5,376 nt of DNA from Oligoflexaceae bacterium (GTDB lineage: Bacteria > Bdellovibrionota_B > Oligoflexia > Oligoflexales > Oligoflexaceae), in assembly GCA_947474445.1 (NCBI GenBank), contig CANJJY010000317.1, positions 1 through 5,376 on the forward strand, written 5' to 3'. The notes beneath the pieces are model-generated. The model saw only the letters and a program-made list of their open reading frames with translations. It did no database searches and was not told the DNA's origin. Positions 1 through 5,282 of the stretch are shown piece by piece (the stretch's first letter is position 1; each line of letters opens with the position of its first letter). A program made the translations under genes and the position numbers.

Positions 1-2027
1 CCTTCCCCATCGCTCTGCGCCTGTATCCTCCCGCCATGCAGTGAAACCAGTTCTTGAACCAGGGCCAAGCCGAGTCCCAGGCCACCATAGCGTCGCGAAA
101 GTGAGCTATCTGCCTGCCAGAACCGTTTGAATATATGCGGAATATTCTCGGGCAAAATGCCGATTCCACTGTCGCGCACGGAGAGTTCGATCTCAGCATC
201 GCGGCGCAGGACCGACACACGGATCCTGCCTCCCGGCGGCGTGAATTTGATCGCATTGACCAATAGATTGATCAGGACCTGTTCCAGGCGGTGTCCATCA
301 CCGCGCACCCCGTGCATTTCGCCATCAGCCTTCCAATCTATTTGCAAATTCTTGGCCTGCGCCGCTTCGTCAACGGCGATCAAAGCCGTATCGATCACGC
401 GATCGAGGTTCACCCATTCTTGCGTGACGTTGATTTTTTGAGTCAAAATGCGGGAAATATCGAGTAGCTCGTCGATGACACGCGATTCCGCTTCAACGCT
501 GCGACGCAAATTCTGAAAGGCTATGTTGCGTTGCTCGACGTCAGTCTTCTGATCGCAAAGAATCTGGGTCCAGCCGAGGATGCCATGCAGAGGAATCCGC
601 AGTTCGTGCGAGAGAGTCGTCAAAAATTCATCTTTGAGGCGATTGAGCCTTTGCGATTCTTCGAAGAGAGCTTCCGTATCCTGCCGCGCTTTCTTTTCGC
701 GCTGCAGAATATCCCAGCGTTCAGCTTCCAATTCTTTCAGGTGCGTAATATCGGTGGAAATACCGCAGATCAATGGCGCTTCGCCGGTCGTTTGCACGAG
801 AGGAAATTTGATCGTGAGGAGGTTGAGAACCTTTTCGCCTCCGCTGATATCTTCTTCGAGGCGCACCAGCTCCCCTTCTCGCAGAATCTTCCCGTCATGG
901 AGTGCGATCCGGCGGGCCGTCTCTTCCGGCCAGAGATCCAAATCAGTCTTGCCGACGATAGGTCCGGCGTGGGGATAGAGGAGAGTTTTTGCGAAACGAT
1001 TGGCGATCAGATAGCGCCCCTCACTATTTTTCACATAGATCGCGGCAGGAATATTCGCAACCAGGCCTTCGAGCAAAGATTGAGTCTGCCGATGCTGGCG
1101 TTGAGCCAAGCTTTTTTCGAGCGTGAGAATACTCAGGATCAAGCAGGTGCAAAAACCAACACCGAGAAAGACCAAGAACACGAGAAGCTGCAGCTGGGGA
1201 TTGACGCCGGTGGTGAGGCTAAAAGGACCGAGGCCCGAGACGCTGCAATAGAGGCCGAGGCCAGCGATGAGCAGCGTCGCCGCGATGATGCCGCGCGGAC
1301 CAATGCGAAAGGCGATCAAGAGCCAGACAGGATAGATGAGATAAGGCAGATTTGAACCGGCGCTACCGCTCACCTGGGCAAACACAAAAGTCGAAACCAG
1401 GGTGAGGATGCAAAAGAGCAAAAGACTCTCGCGCACTTTGTTCGCCATCCACTTGACGCGCCACAGCGGGCGCTGCTGCCCCCAGACGAGAAGCAAAGGC
1501 GAGAGAAGGGTCCCTCCTGCCAGATCGCCCAACCACCACTGCCAAGCGACCTGCCAAAAGCCCATCTGCAGCGCCGTCGACAGGCTCAAGGAAGCAAGCA
1601 AGGCGGTCAGTGGATAGACGATACCAAGCGGCATCAAGAGAAGAGCGCCGACATCCCGCGCCCGGTCGAGGCGTGGCCGATGCCCCAGATAGGCTCGCAC
1701 GGAAGCCGCAGCGACGACCACCGAGCCGGTGCGCAGGAGAGCGGTGAGAGTGAGGCGTTCGAAATTTCCACCCGCGGTGAGGGCCAAAGTGAGTTCGATC
1801 GCCAGAAAAAGAAGACTGAACCAAACCCACGAGGCAGGTCGAAACAAGCAATACACCGCGAGGGCAGCGCCGCCCGCGAGATGAAATGAAATAAGCTCTG
1901 GCACGGAATAGGTAAACTGTCGGCTGAGATAGGCGAGCGCGCCATAAGCCAAAAGAAGACCAACGAGAAGACCGGTCGCCTCTATTTTTCCGCTGGCTTT
2001 TGCGCAACCATCGCTTATTCTGGCCAT
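1..2027 (-). CDS. MASE1-PAS sensor histidine kinase, C-terminus cut by the left window edge
   Basis: The minus strand is one uninterrupted frame of at least 675 codons, running off the left edge without a stop. Residues about 17-300 form many hydrophobic segments with the MASE1 hallmarks WWLGDLAGG (164-172), LPYLIYPVW and GLGPF (265-269), so this is an integral-membrane sensor of unknown ligand. A PAS domain follows (about 317-435, ending GISTDITHLKELE), then a charged helical linker. The HisKA H-box is LSHELRIPLHGILGW, with phospho-acceptor His474. HATPase_c shows the N-box NLLVNAIKFT (Asn587 and Asn591), the G1 box DSGIGI (619-624), the F region FKRFWQ and the G2 box GGLGLGL (648-654). The kinase should autophosphorylate His474 and pass phosphate to a response regulator, which is not in the window. 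A C-terminal receiver domain beyond the edge is possible. I chose ATG at 2027 because AGGA lies 9 nt upstream; in-frame GTG (2051) and TTG (2096) are alternatives. The residue after R477 is Ile where Thr is usual. Confidence 0.93.
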   Translation of the reverse strand, partial: MARISDGCAKASGKIEATGLLVGLLLAYGALAYLSRQFTYSVPELISFHLAGGAALAVYCLFRPASWVWFSLLFLAIELTLALTAGGNFERLTLTALLRTGSVVVAAASVRAYLGHRPRLDRARDVGALLLMPLGIVYPLTALLASLSLSTALQMGFWQVAWQWWLGDLAGGTLLSPLLLVWGQQRPLWRVKWMANKVRESLLLFCILTLVSTFVFAQVSGSAGSNLPYLIYPVWLLIAFRIGPRGIIAATLLIAGLGLYCSVSGLGPFSLTTGVNPQLQLLVFLVFLGVGFCTCLILSILTLEKSLAQRQHRQTQSLLEGLVANIPAAIYVKNSEGRYLIANRFAKTLLYPHAGPIVGKTDLDLWPEETARRIALHDGKILREGELVRLEEDISGGEKVLNLLTIKFPLVQTTGEAPLICGISTDITHLKELEAERWDILQREKKARQDTEALFEESQRLNRLKDEFLTTLSHELRIPLHGILGWTQILCDQKTDVEQRNIAFQNLRRSVEAESRVIDELLDISRILTQKINVTQEWVNLDRVIDTALIAVDEAAQAKNLQIDWKADGEMHGVRGDGHRLEQVLINLLVNAIKFTPPGGRIRVSVLRRDAEIELSVRDSGIGILPENIPHIFKRFWQADSSLSRRYGGLGLGLALVQELVSLHGGRIQAQSDGE

Positions 2028-2087
2028 CGCTGGGGATCCTGAATTGCACACTTTTGGGAGCGATCTTCTTGTAACCTTGAAACGCTC

Positions 2088-2093
2088 TATAAT
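2088..2093 (+). promoter_or_regulatory. Perfect -10 hexamer TATAAT in the kinase/NUDIX intergenic region
   Basis: TATAAT occurs on the plus strand with only CAACC between it and an ATG at 2099, so a start site near 2100 would make a leaderless message, or give the NUDIX gene a leader of about 170 nt. No good -35 lies 15-19 bp upstream: TTGTAA at 2069-2074 matches 4 of 6 but is only 13 bp away. The element could therefore be chance. Confidence 0.25.
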
Positions 2094-2168
2094 CAACCAT
2101 GGAAAAGAGTTTGCTGCTCAGTAAAGATCCCCATTTCCGCAGAGTTTCGAGGCTTTGCATTCGTTGCA

Positions 2169-2199
2169 TTTTTTGAACGAGCAAAAAAGGCCGAAAAAA
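2169..2199. other. Three phased A/T tracts, probable curved DNA
   Basis: A run of six T (2169-2174) is followed by two runs of six A (2183-2188 and 2194-2199). Their centres are about 14 and 11 bp apart, close to helical phase. They lie 75-105 bp upstream of the NUDIX start and could act as intrinsic curvature or an UP-like element. No strong core promoter is visible immediately downstream, so function is inferred only. Confidence 0.35.
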
Positions 2200-2261
2200 T
2201 ACGCTCCTTCTCTGCCTGTCAGCCGAAAGACTGTAGTCACATGCTAAATCGTAATCACACC

Positions 2262-2267
2262 GAGGAG
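2262..2267 (+). promoter_or_regulatory. Ribosome-binding site that fixes the GTG start of the NUDIX gene
   Basis: GAGGAG ends 5 nt before GTG at 2273. No ATG in this frame lies nearby, so this Shine-Dalgarno sequence is the main support for the non-ATG start. Confidence 0.7.
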
Positions 2268-2272
2268 TTCCC

Positions 2273-2908
2273 GTGCATCGTCATCAACTGAGGGACGCTT
2301 TAGATCTCTACCGCCAAAGCTGGGAAGCCGGACGCATTCCCTACCCCCACTTTGATCGACGGGAGGAAGAAGCCAATCGAAGCGGCATACATCAATTTAT
2401 CGCCGCTCATCCCGACTGCTTCGAACGCAGCTGCCGCGTCGGTCACATCACGGGCTCGGCAATGGTCGCGAGTCCTGGGCTCGATCGCGTGCTGCTCACA
2501 CTGCACGCGAAGCTCGGCAAGTGGCTGCAATTGGGCGGTCACACTGATGGAGCGAGCGATGTGCTCGCTTCCGCTTGGCGGGAAGCTCGTGAGGAATCGG
2601 GTTCGAGCGCGGTGAGACCTTGGCCTCTCTCGTCTTTCCCTATTCCCGGTGTGCCGGCGAGCGAGACTCTACCTTTTGATCTCGATATCCACGCGATTCC
2701 TGCGCGTGGCAGCGACGAGACTCACTTTCATTTCGATGTCCGCTATCTCTTTGTCCTCGATCCCGATCGCCCTCTTCAGCTCAACCACGAATCGAAGGAT
2801 CTGCGTTGGCTGACCCTCACTGAAGCCCGATCCTTGACCGAGGAGCGCAGCATGCTAAGACAATTCGACAAGCTTGAAGCCTTGGCCTCACGCCGAACGG
2901 GCGGATGA
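2273..2908 (+). CDS. NUDIX hydrolase family protein
   Basis: This 211-residue soluble protein carries a NUDIX box at 89-111. The catalytic, metal-binding core REAREE (103-108) is intact, followed by S-G. Flanking signatures match the NUDIX subgroup typified by GHiTaSA near residue 58, a rvLLtlHaKlgkWlqlGGH stretch (72-90), and a later D-D-H-IPARG segment with HFHFDVRYLF; these are compared from memory. NUDIX enzymes hydrolyse nucleoside diphosphates linked to another group, often for housecleaning, but the substrate cannot be read from sequence. The first Glu of the usual Gx5Ex7REUxEExGU pattern is Ser95 and the last hydrophobic position is Ser111. The start is GTG, supported by GAGGAG 5 nt upstream. 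The gene is divergent from the sensor kinase and 128 bp from the next gene, with its own apparent signals, so it is probably a single-gene unit. The family call is secure; substrate unknown. Confidence 0.9.
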   Translation: MHRHQLRDALDLYRQSWEAGRIPYPHFDRREEEANRSGIHQFIAAHPDCFERSCRVGHITGSAMVASPGLDRVLLTLHAKLGKWLQLGGHTDGASDVLASAWREAREESGSSAVRPWPLSSFPIPGVPASETLPFDLDIHAIPARGSDETHFHFDVRYLFVLDPDRPLQLNHESKDLRWLTLTEARSLTEERSMLRQFDKLEALASRRTGG

Positions 2909-2974
2909 AAACAGTCCATGTGAAGAGGAATACGCTTTAACTCCGCCAATAAGGAGGCATTGGCCGCTTTATCC

Positions 2975-3003
2975 TTGCCGCGGCGCGCAGATTTTCCTAC
3001 TGT
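2975..3003 (+). promoter_or_regulatory. Weak candidate promoter for the exported protein gene
   Basis: TTGCCG (2975-2980, 4 of 6 to TTGACA) is separated by 17 bp from TACTGT (2998-3003, only 3 of 6 to TATAAT). A start near 3010 would leave a leader of about 27 nt containing the ribosome-binding site. It is listed because spacing and placement fit; the -10 is poor. Confidence 0.22.
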
Positions 3004-3036
3004 ACCTCTTCGGCCCGCAATTCTGAGAGGTGCAGA

Positions 3037-3594
3037 ATGTCGCTGTCCAAAAAGTTAGCTTTGTTCTCCTGCTTGATCCTCGGTGGAAGTATCACGACGT
3101 CTCAGGCATTTAGCCAACCCGAAGGTCTGTACGGCACCAGCTGTCTTCCCCTGGAAAAACTCTCGGCGGTGAAAGACGTGCTTTTGGACAATGGCCACTT
3201 TGAAATGATTCAAACCATCTTCAGCGACGACGCCTGTCAGGTCCCCGCTTATGATTTTGCTTTTACCGGCCGGTATACGCTCGATGAAGAGCAAGGTTTC
3301 CTGGATTTGACCTTCGAAGATATTTCCCTGACCGCTCTCGATCCGCGCATCGCCTCAGCCTTCGGCGAAAGCGAATTGTGCGGCATCTCCCAATGGACCC
3401 ATGCAACGCCTGTCGTCGTCAATGATCTCAGCTGCGGCGGCCAGAAGATTCCGGCTCGCGAAGCAGTGGTTTATGAGATTATTCGAGAAACAGCGAAGGG
3501 AATCGAGCTGGGTTCGCACAGCGAACCCTATAGCGGTGATAGTCCGAGTCAGCGCCCCACCAGTTTTGAAGCCGTCAGCTACGAAGCGCGGTAA
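3037..3594 (+). CDS. Small exported protein of unknown family with four cysteines
   Basis: This 185-residue protein starts at ATG 3037, with GAGAGG ending 6 nt upstream. Residues 1-24 form a Sec signal peptide: Lys5-Lys6, a hydrophobic core, and a likely cut after S-Q-A24. Cys12 lies inside the hydrophobic core without a proper lipobox, so a lipoprotein is unlikely. The mature part begins with a short GLYGTSC segment, then alternating hydrophobic/polar stretches suggestive of beta strands (for example FAFTGRYTLDEEQGFLDLTF). Cysteines at 36, 67, 115 and 133 could form two disulfides in the periplasm. The last 35 or so residues are polar and probably flexible. The fold loosely recalls a small lipocalin-like barrel, but I do not recognise the family and assign no function. 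The gene converges on the outer-membrane protein gene 18 bp away. Calling it an exported protein is well supported; its role is unknown. Confidence 0.8.
   Translation: MSLSKKLALFSCLILGGSITTSQAFSQPEGLYGTSCLPLEKLSAVKDVLLDNGHFEMIQTIFSDDACQVPAYDFAFTGRYTLDEEQGFLDLTFEDISLTALDPRIASAFGESELCGISQWTHATPVVVNDLSCGGQKIPAREAVVYEIIRETAKGIELGSHSEPYSGDSPSQRPTSFEAVSYEAR
3510..3528. repeat. Perfect 7-bp inverted repeat inside the 3' end of the exported protein gene
   Basis: GGGTTCG (3510-3516) and CGAACCC (3522-3528) pair perfectly around a 5-nt loop, extendable to 8 bp with a 3-nt loop. It is coding sequence, 64 bp before the stop, and has no T-tract on either strand, so it is not a standard intrinsic terminator. 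A role in mRNA decay or in convergent transcript ends is speculative. Confidence 0.4.
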
Positions 3595-3612
3595 ACGCGA
3601 AGTTCCCCCTCA

Positions 3613-4407
3613 TCAAAAATCAAAACCAACGGCGAGATGCAGCGCTCGATAGAAGACAAAGGTGCCGTTCGCCTGTTTTTCATCCGATTTGTAGAGCTGC
3701 CGAACGGCCGCATCATCGATGCCGTAGCTTTCGCTCAAAAGTGAAGCCATATAAGCCAGAGCCACATATTCAAGATCGATCGTGAAGCGCGCGAGTTGCA
3801 GGCGATTACCAAATCCGCTGTGAACCAGAAGCCGTTTGGTCCCGTAGGATGCGTTCGGCTGCGTCGACACCTTAATTTTAGAATTCATATCGCTGTAGGT
3901 CACACCAAAAGACTGATAAAAAAGCGGAGACCAAAAGAATTTATACTGGCCGACGAGCAAGGTCGCCTGGGTCGCGGCCAGCTGCTGGGCATTTTCAAAG
4001 ATCCCCAACTGCCCTTCCAACACATGGCGATCACTGAGGGTCCAAGCGAAGGATCCATAGGGCCCTTTGCCCGCTAATCCCGTGAAGACGTCACTCATGC
4101 TATTTGAATTGGAGACATTGACCATCCCGTAGGCGATAGCCGCGTTGAAGGGCATCTCGAGTTCGCCTTCCGCGGGCTTCGGCCGCGTGGGAGCTTCGTC
4201 AGCTGCCTTCGGCTTAGCGCGAGGCTCTTCGTCATCGCCAAATAAATCACTTTCCTTTTTGCTCGATTGGCTGAGAGCAGGGCCCGGGGACGGAAGCTCC
4301 CCCTTGCCTTGCGCGGCTGCGCTGTCAGCTAACAGGCCCAGAGGCGTGAGAGTCGTGGCACACAGAAGGACGAGCCCCCTCTTCATTACAGATGCGGAAA
4401 GTTCCAT
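3613..4407 (-). CDS. Outer-membrane beta-barrel protein with acidic/proline-rich N-terminal linker
   Basis: This 264-residue protein has a signal peptide: Lys9-Arg10, hydrophobic residues 11-27, and a likely cut after A30-A-A32. Cys16 has Leu before it, which does not fit a lipobox. Residues 33-84 are low-complexity (Pro, Lys, Ala, Asp, Glu) and include DLFGDDEE. From about 85 to 264 the chain alternates polar and hydrophobic residues, rich in Tyr and Phe, and ends HLAVGFDF; a terminal Phe is the classic Bam recognition signal. About 180 residues suits an eight-stranded barrel. It resembles the outer-membrane beta-barrel domain proteins of myxobacteria and relatives, a comparison from memory. 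I chose ATG 4407 because GAGAGGG ends 8 nt upstream; the internal ATG (residue 8, 4386) has no such site. Function is unknown. It is divergent from the methyltransferase and converges with the exported protein gene. Confidence 0.82.
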   Translation of the reverse strand: MELSASVMKRGLVLLCATTLTPLGLLADSAAAQGKGELPSPGPALSQSSKKESDLFGDDEEPRAKPKAADEAPTRPKPAEGELEMPFNAAIAYGMVNVSNSNSMSDVFTGLAGKGPYGSFAWTLSDRHVLEGQLGIFENAQQLAATQATLLVGQYKFFWSPLFYQSFGVTYSDMNSKIKVSTQPNASYGTKRLLVHSGFGNRLQLARFTIDLEYVALAYMASLLSESYGIDDAAVRQLYKSDEKQANGTFVFYRALHLAVGFDF

Positions 4408-4453
4408 AGGCTAGACCCTCTCGATAGTCCCGGAATAAAAAGTGGCAGACTCC

Positions 4454-4462
4454 AGCATACCA
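4454..4462 (-). promoter_or_regulatory. Candidate extended -10 promoter for the outer-membrane protein gene
   Basis: Read on the minus strand, TGGTATGCT matches the extended -10 pattern TGnTATnnT. It lies 46 nt upstream of the ATG at 4407 and implies a leader of about 40 nt containing GAGAGGG. No convincing -35 is visible; the inverted repeat at 4467-4488 occupies much of that position. Confidence 0.3.
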
Positions 4463-4466
4463 CAAG

Positions 4467-4488
4467 GGAGCCGTACCGCATCGGCTCC
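4467..4488. repeat. 7-bp inverted repeat upstream of the outer-membrane protein gene
   Basis: GGAGCCG (4467-4473) and CGGCTCC (4482-4488) are perfect inverted copies separated by 8 bp. They sit just upstream of the candidate extended -10 on the minus strand, where a regulator could bind. No T-run follows on either strand, so it does not look like a terminator. Confidence 0.45.
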
Positions 4489-4514
4489 TCGCTCTCGCCC
4501 CGCCCCTCACTTGT

Positions 4515-4545
4515 CTGTCTGACAGCGGGCAAGTTCCTGCTTGCC
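4515..4545. repeat. Two adjacent small inverted repeats in the divergent control region
   Basis: CTGTC-T-GACAG (4515-4525) is immediately followed by GGCAAG (4528-4533) and CTTGCC (4540-4545) around a 6-nt loop. The second repeat's right arm overlaps the proposed -35 of the methyltransferase promoter. Each is short enough to arise by chance; the clustering is what merits listing. Confidence 0.35.
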
Positions 4546-4570
4546 GCGCCGAGTCCGGACTCATTATACT
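4541..4570 (+). promoter_or_regulatory. Candidate sigma-70-type promoter for the methyltransferase gene
   Basis: TTGCCG (4541-4546, 4 of 6 to TTGACA) and TATACT (4565-4570, 5 of 6 to TATAAT) are 18 bp apart. Transcription would start near 4577, giving a short leader that just includes the GGAGGG site at 4580-4585. The spacer holds a perfect palindrome, so repression by steric block is a natural hypothesis. Confidence 0.45.
4551..4562. promoter_or_regulatory. 12-bp perfect palindrome in the promoter spacer, candidate operator
   Basis: GAGTCCGGACTC is identical on both strands and lies entirely between the proposed -35 and -10. A third half-site, ACTCGG, overlaps the -10 (4568-4573), so GCCGAGT (4548-4554) and ACTCGGC (4568-4574) also form a 7-bp inverted repeat. 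A dimeric repressor is the simplest reading; no regulator gene is in the window. Confidence 0.4.
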
Positions 4571-4579
4571 CGGCCGACT

Positions 4580-4585
4580 GGAGGG
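4580..4585 (+). promoter_or_regulatory. Ribosome-binding site that chooses the methyltransferase start
   Basis: GGAGGG ends only 2 nt before the first in-frame ATG (4588) but 8 nt before the second (4594). The second spacing is normal for initiation, so ATG 4594 is preferred. Confidence 0.65.
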
Positions 4586-4593
4586 AAATGACC

Positions 4594-5268
4594 ATGGATG
4601 CGCGCACATACTGGGACACCTACTACACGGAAAAACCCTTTGCTGCGGGGAAAGCCCCCCACCCTTTCCTCCTGCAGATGATCCATCGACTTGAAACCGG
4701 CAAGGTCCTTGATGTCGGCATGGGCGAAGGGGTCAATTCGGTTTATCTGGCTCAAAAAGGCTTTCAGGTGAAAGGTTTTGACCTGTCTAAAGTCGCCATT
4801 GAACACGCCAAGCAGCTCGCGCGCGATACAGGAGTGACGATCGAAGCCCAGACGGCCGATCTCGATCTCTATTTGTTCGGCATCATGGAATACGACAGCA
4901 TCGTGATGACCAACTTCAGGCCTTCGGTGAATCGCTACTATACCAGTATCATCAGCGCCATGAAGCAAGGGGCGACTCTGCTCATCAGTTCTCTCGGCGT
5001 CCCCGAGATGGGCGAGGCGATTGGCTCGGCCGAGGCCTATCGAAATTTTTACTTCAGCTCGAATGAAATCCTGCGCGAGCTCAAAGGTCTGCGCATACTG
5101 TTCTATCAAGAGGGTTTGATCGACAATCATTACGTCGTTCAATGTCTCGCCCAAAAACCCCTGGACAAAGACGCCGCCAAACTCAAACTCTTCGACATGG
5201 CGACGAAGGGCAAAGACATGGAAAACTCTAAGCATCTTGAGTTAGCGGAAAAGCTCTTTAAGAAATAG
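4594..5268 (+). CDS. Class I SAM-dependent methyltransferase, substrate unknown
   Basis: The 224-residue protein is a single Rossmann-like methyltransferase domain that transfers a methyl group from S-adenosylmethionine. Counting from ATG 4594, motif I is VLDVGMGEG (38-46) followed by VNSVYLAQKGF. The acidic residue at the end of beta 2 is Asp63 in VKGFDLS, Asp89 fits the adenine-contact position, and YDSIVM (100-105) is the beta-4 strand. The N-terminal YWDTYY...APHPFLLQMI stretch resembles TehB-like and small-molecule methyltransferases, as does the late FYFSSNEILRELKGLRILFYQEG segment, but neither fixes a substrate. The last 36 or so residues are lysine-rich and probably helical. ATG 4588 would add two residues, but the GGAGGG site favours 4594. 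The gene is divergent from the outer-membrane protein gene, has its own candidate promoter, and ends in two tandem TAG codons. The fold call is firm; the role is open. Confidence 0.9.
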   Translation: MDARTYWDTYYTEKPFAAGKAPHPFLLQMIHRLETGKVLDVGMGEGVNSVYLAQKGFQVKGFDLSKVAIEHAKQLARDTGVTIEAQTADLDLYLFGIMEYDSIVMTNFRPSVNRYYTSIISAMKQGATLLISSLGVPEMGEAIGSAEAYRNFYFSSNEILRELKGLRILFYQEGLIDNHYVVQCLAQKPLDKDAAKLKLFDMATKGKDMENSKHLELAEKLFKK

Positions 5269-5282
5269 TAGAAGCAAGAGGG

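Noticed and set aside
531..1355. Long plus-strand open frame of 274 codons opposite the sensor kinase
   Set aside because: It is antisense to the PAS and HisKA regions, whose minus-strand reading has every expected kinase motif. Its translation has no recognisable domain; the frame is open because of the kinase's codon bias.
1363..2184. Minus-strand open frame of 273 codons overlapping the kinase N-terminus in another frame
   Set aside because: The translation is Arg/Ser-rich with no domain, while the frame starting at 2027 gives a clean MASE1 membrane domain continuous with PAS and kinase domains.
2230..2239. Small palindrome GACT-GT-AGTC upstream of the NUDIX gene as an operator
   Set aside because: Arms of four bases are expected often by chance, and no core promoter is convincingly placed around it.
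3067..3072. Cys12 of the exported protein as a lipoprotein modification site
   Set aside because: The preceding residues are L-F-S, and only five residues separate the Lys pair from the Cys, too short for a lipoprotein signal peptide; the S-Q-A cleavage site fits better.
3055..3294. Short antisense frame over the exported protein gene
   Set aside because: It has no supported start signals, and the plus strand carries a signal peptide and a well-placed ribosome-binding site.
4588..4590. First ATG as the methyltransferase start
   Set aside because: Only 2 nt separate it from GGAGGG, too close for efficient initiation; ATG 4594 has 8 nt. The difference is two residues and cannot be excluded without N-terminal data.
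4564..5235. Minus-strand open frame of 223 codons opposite the methyltransferase
   Set aside because: It mirrors nearly the whole methyltransferase gene in antisense. The plus-strand product has motif I and other SAM-binding residues plus a promoter and ribosome-binding site; the antisense product has no recognisable features.
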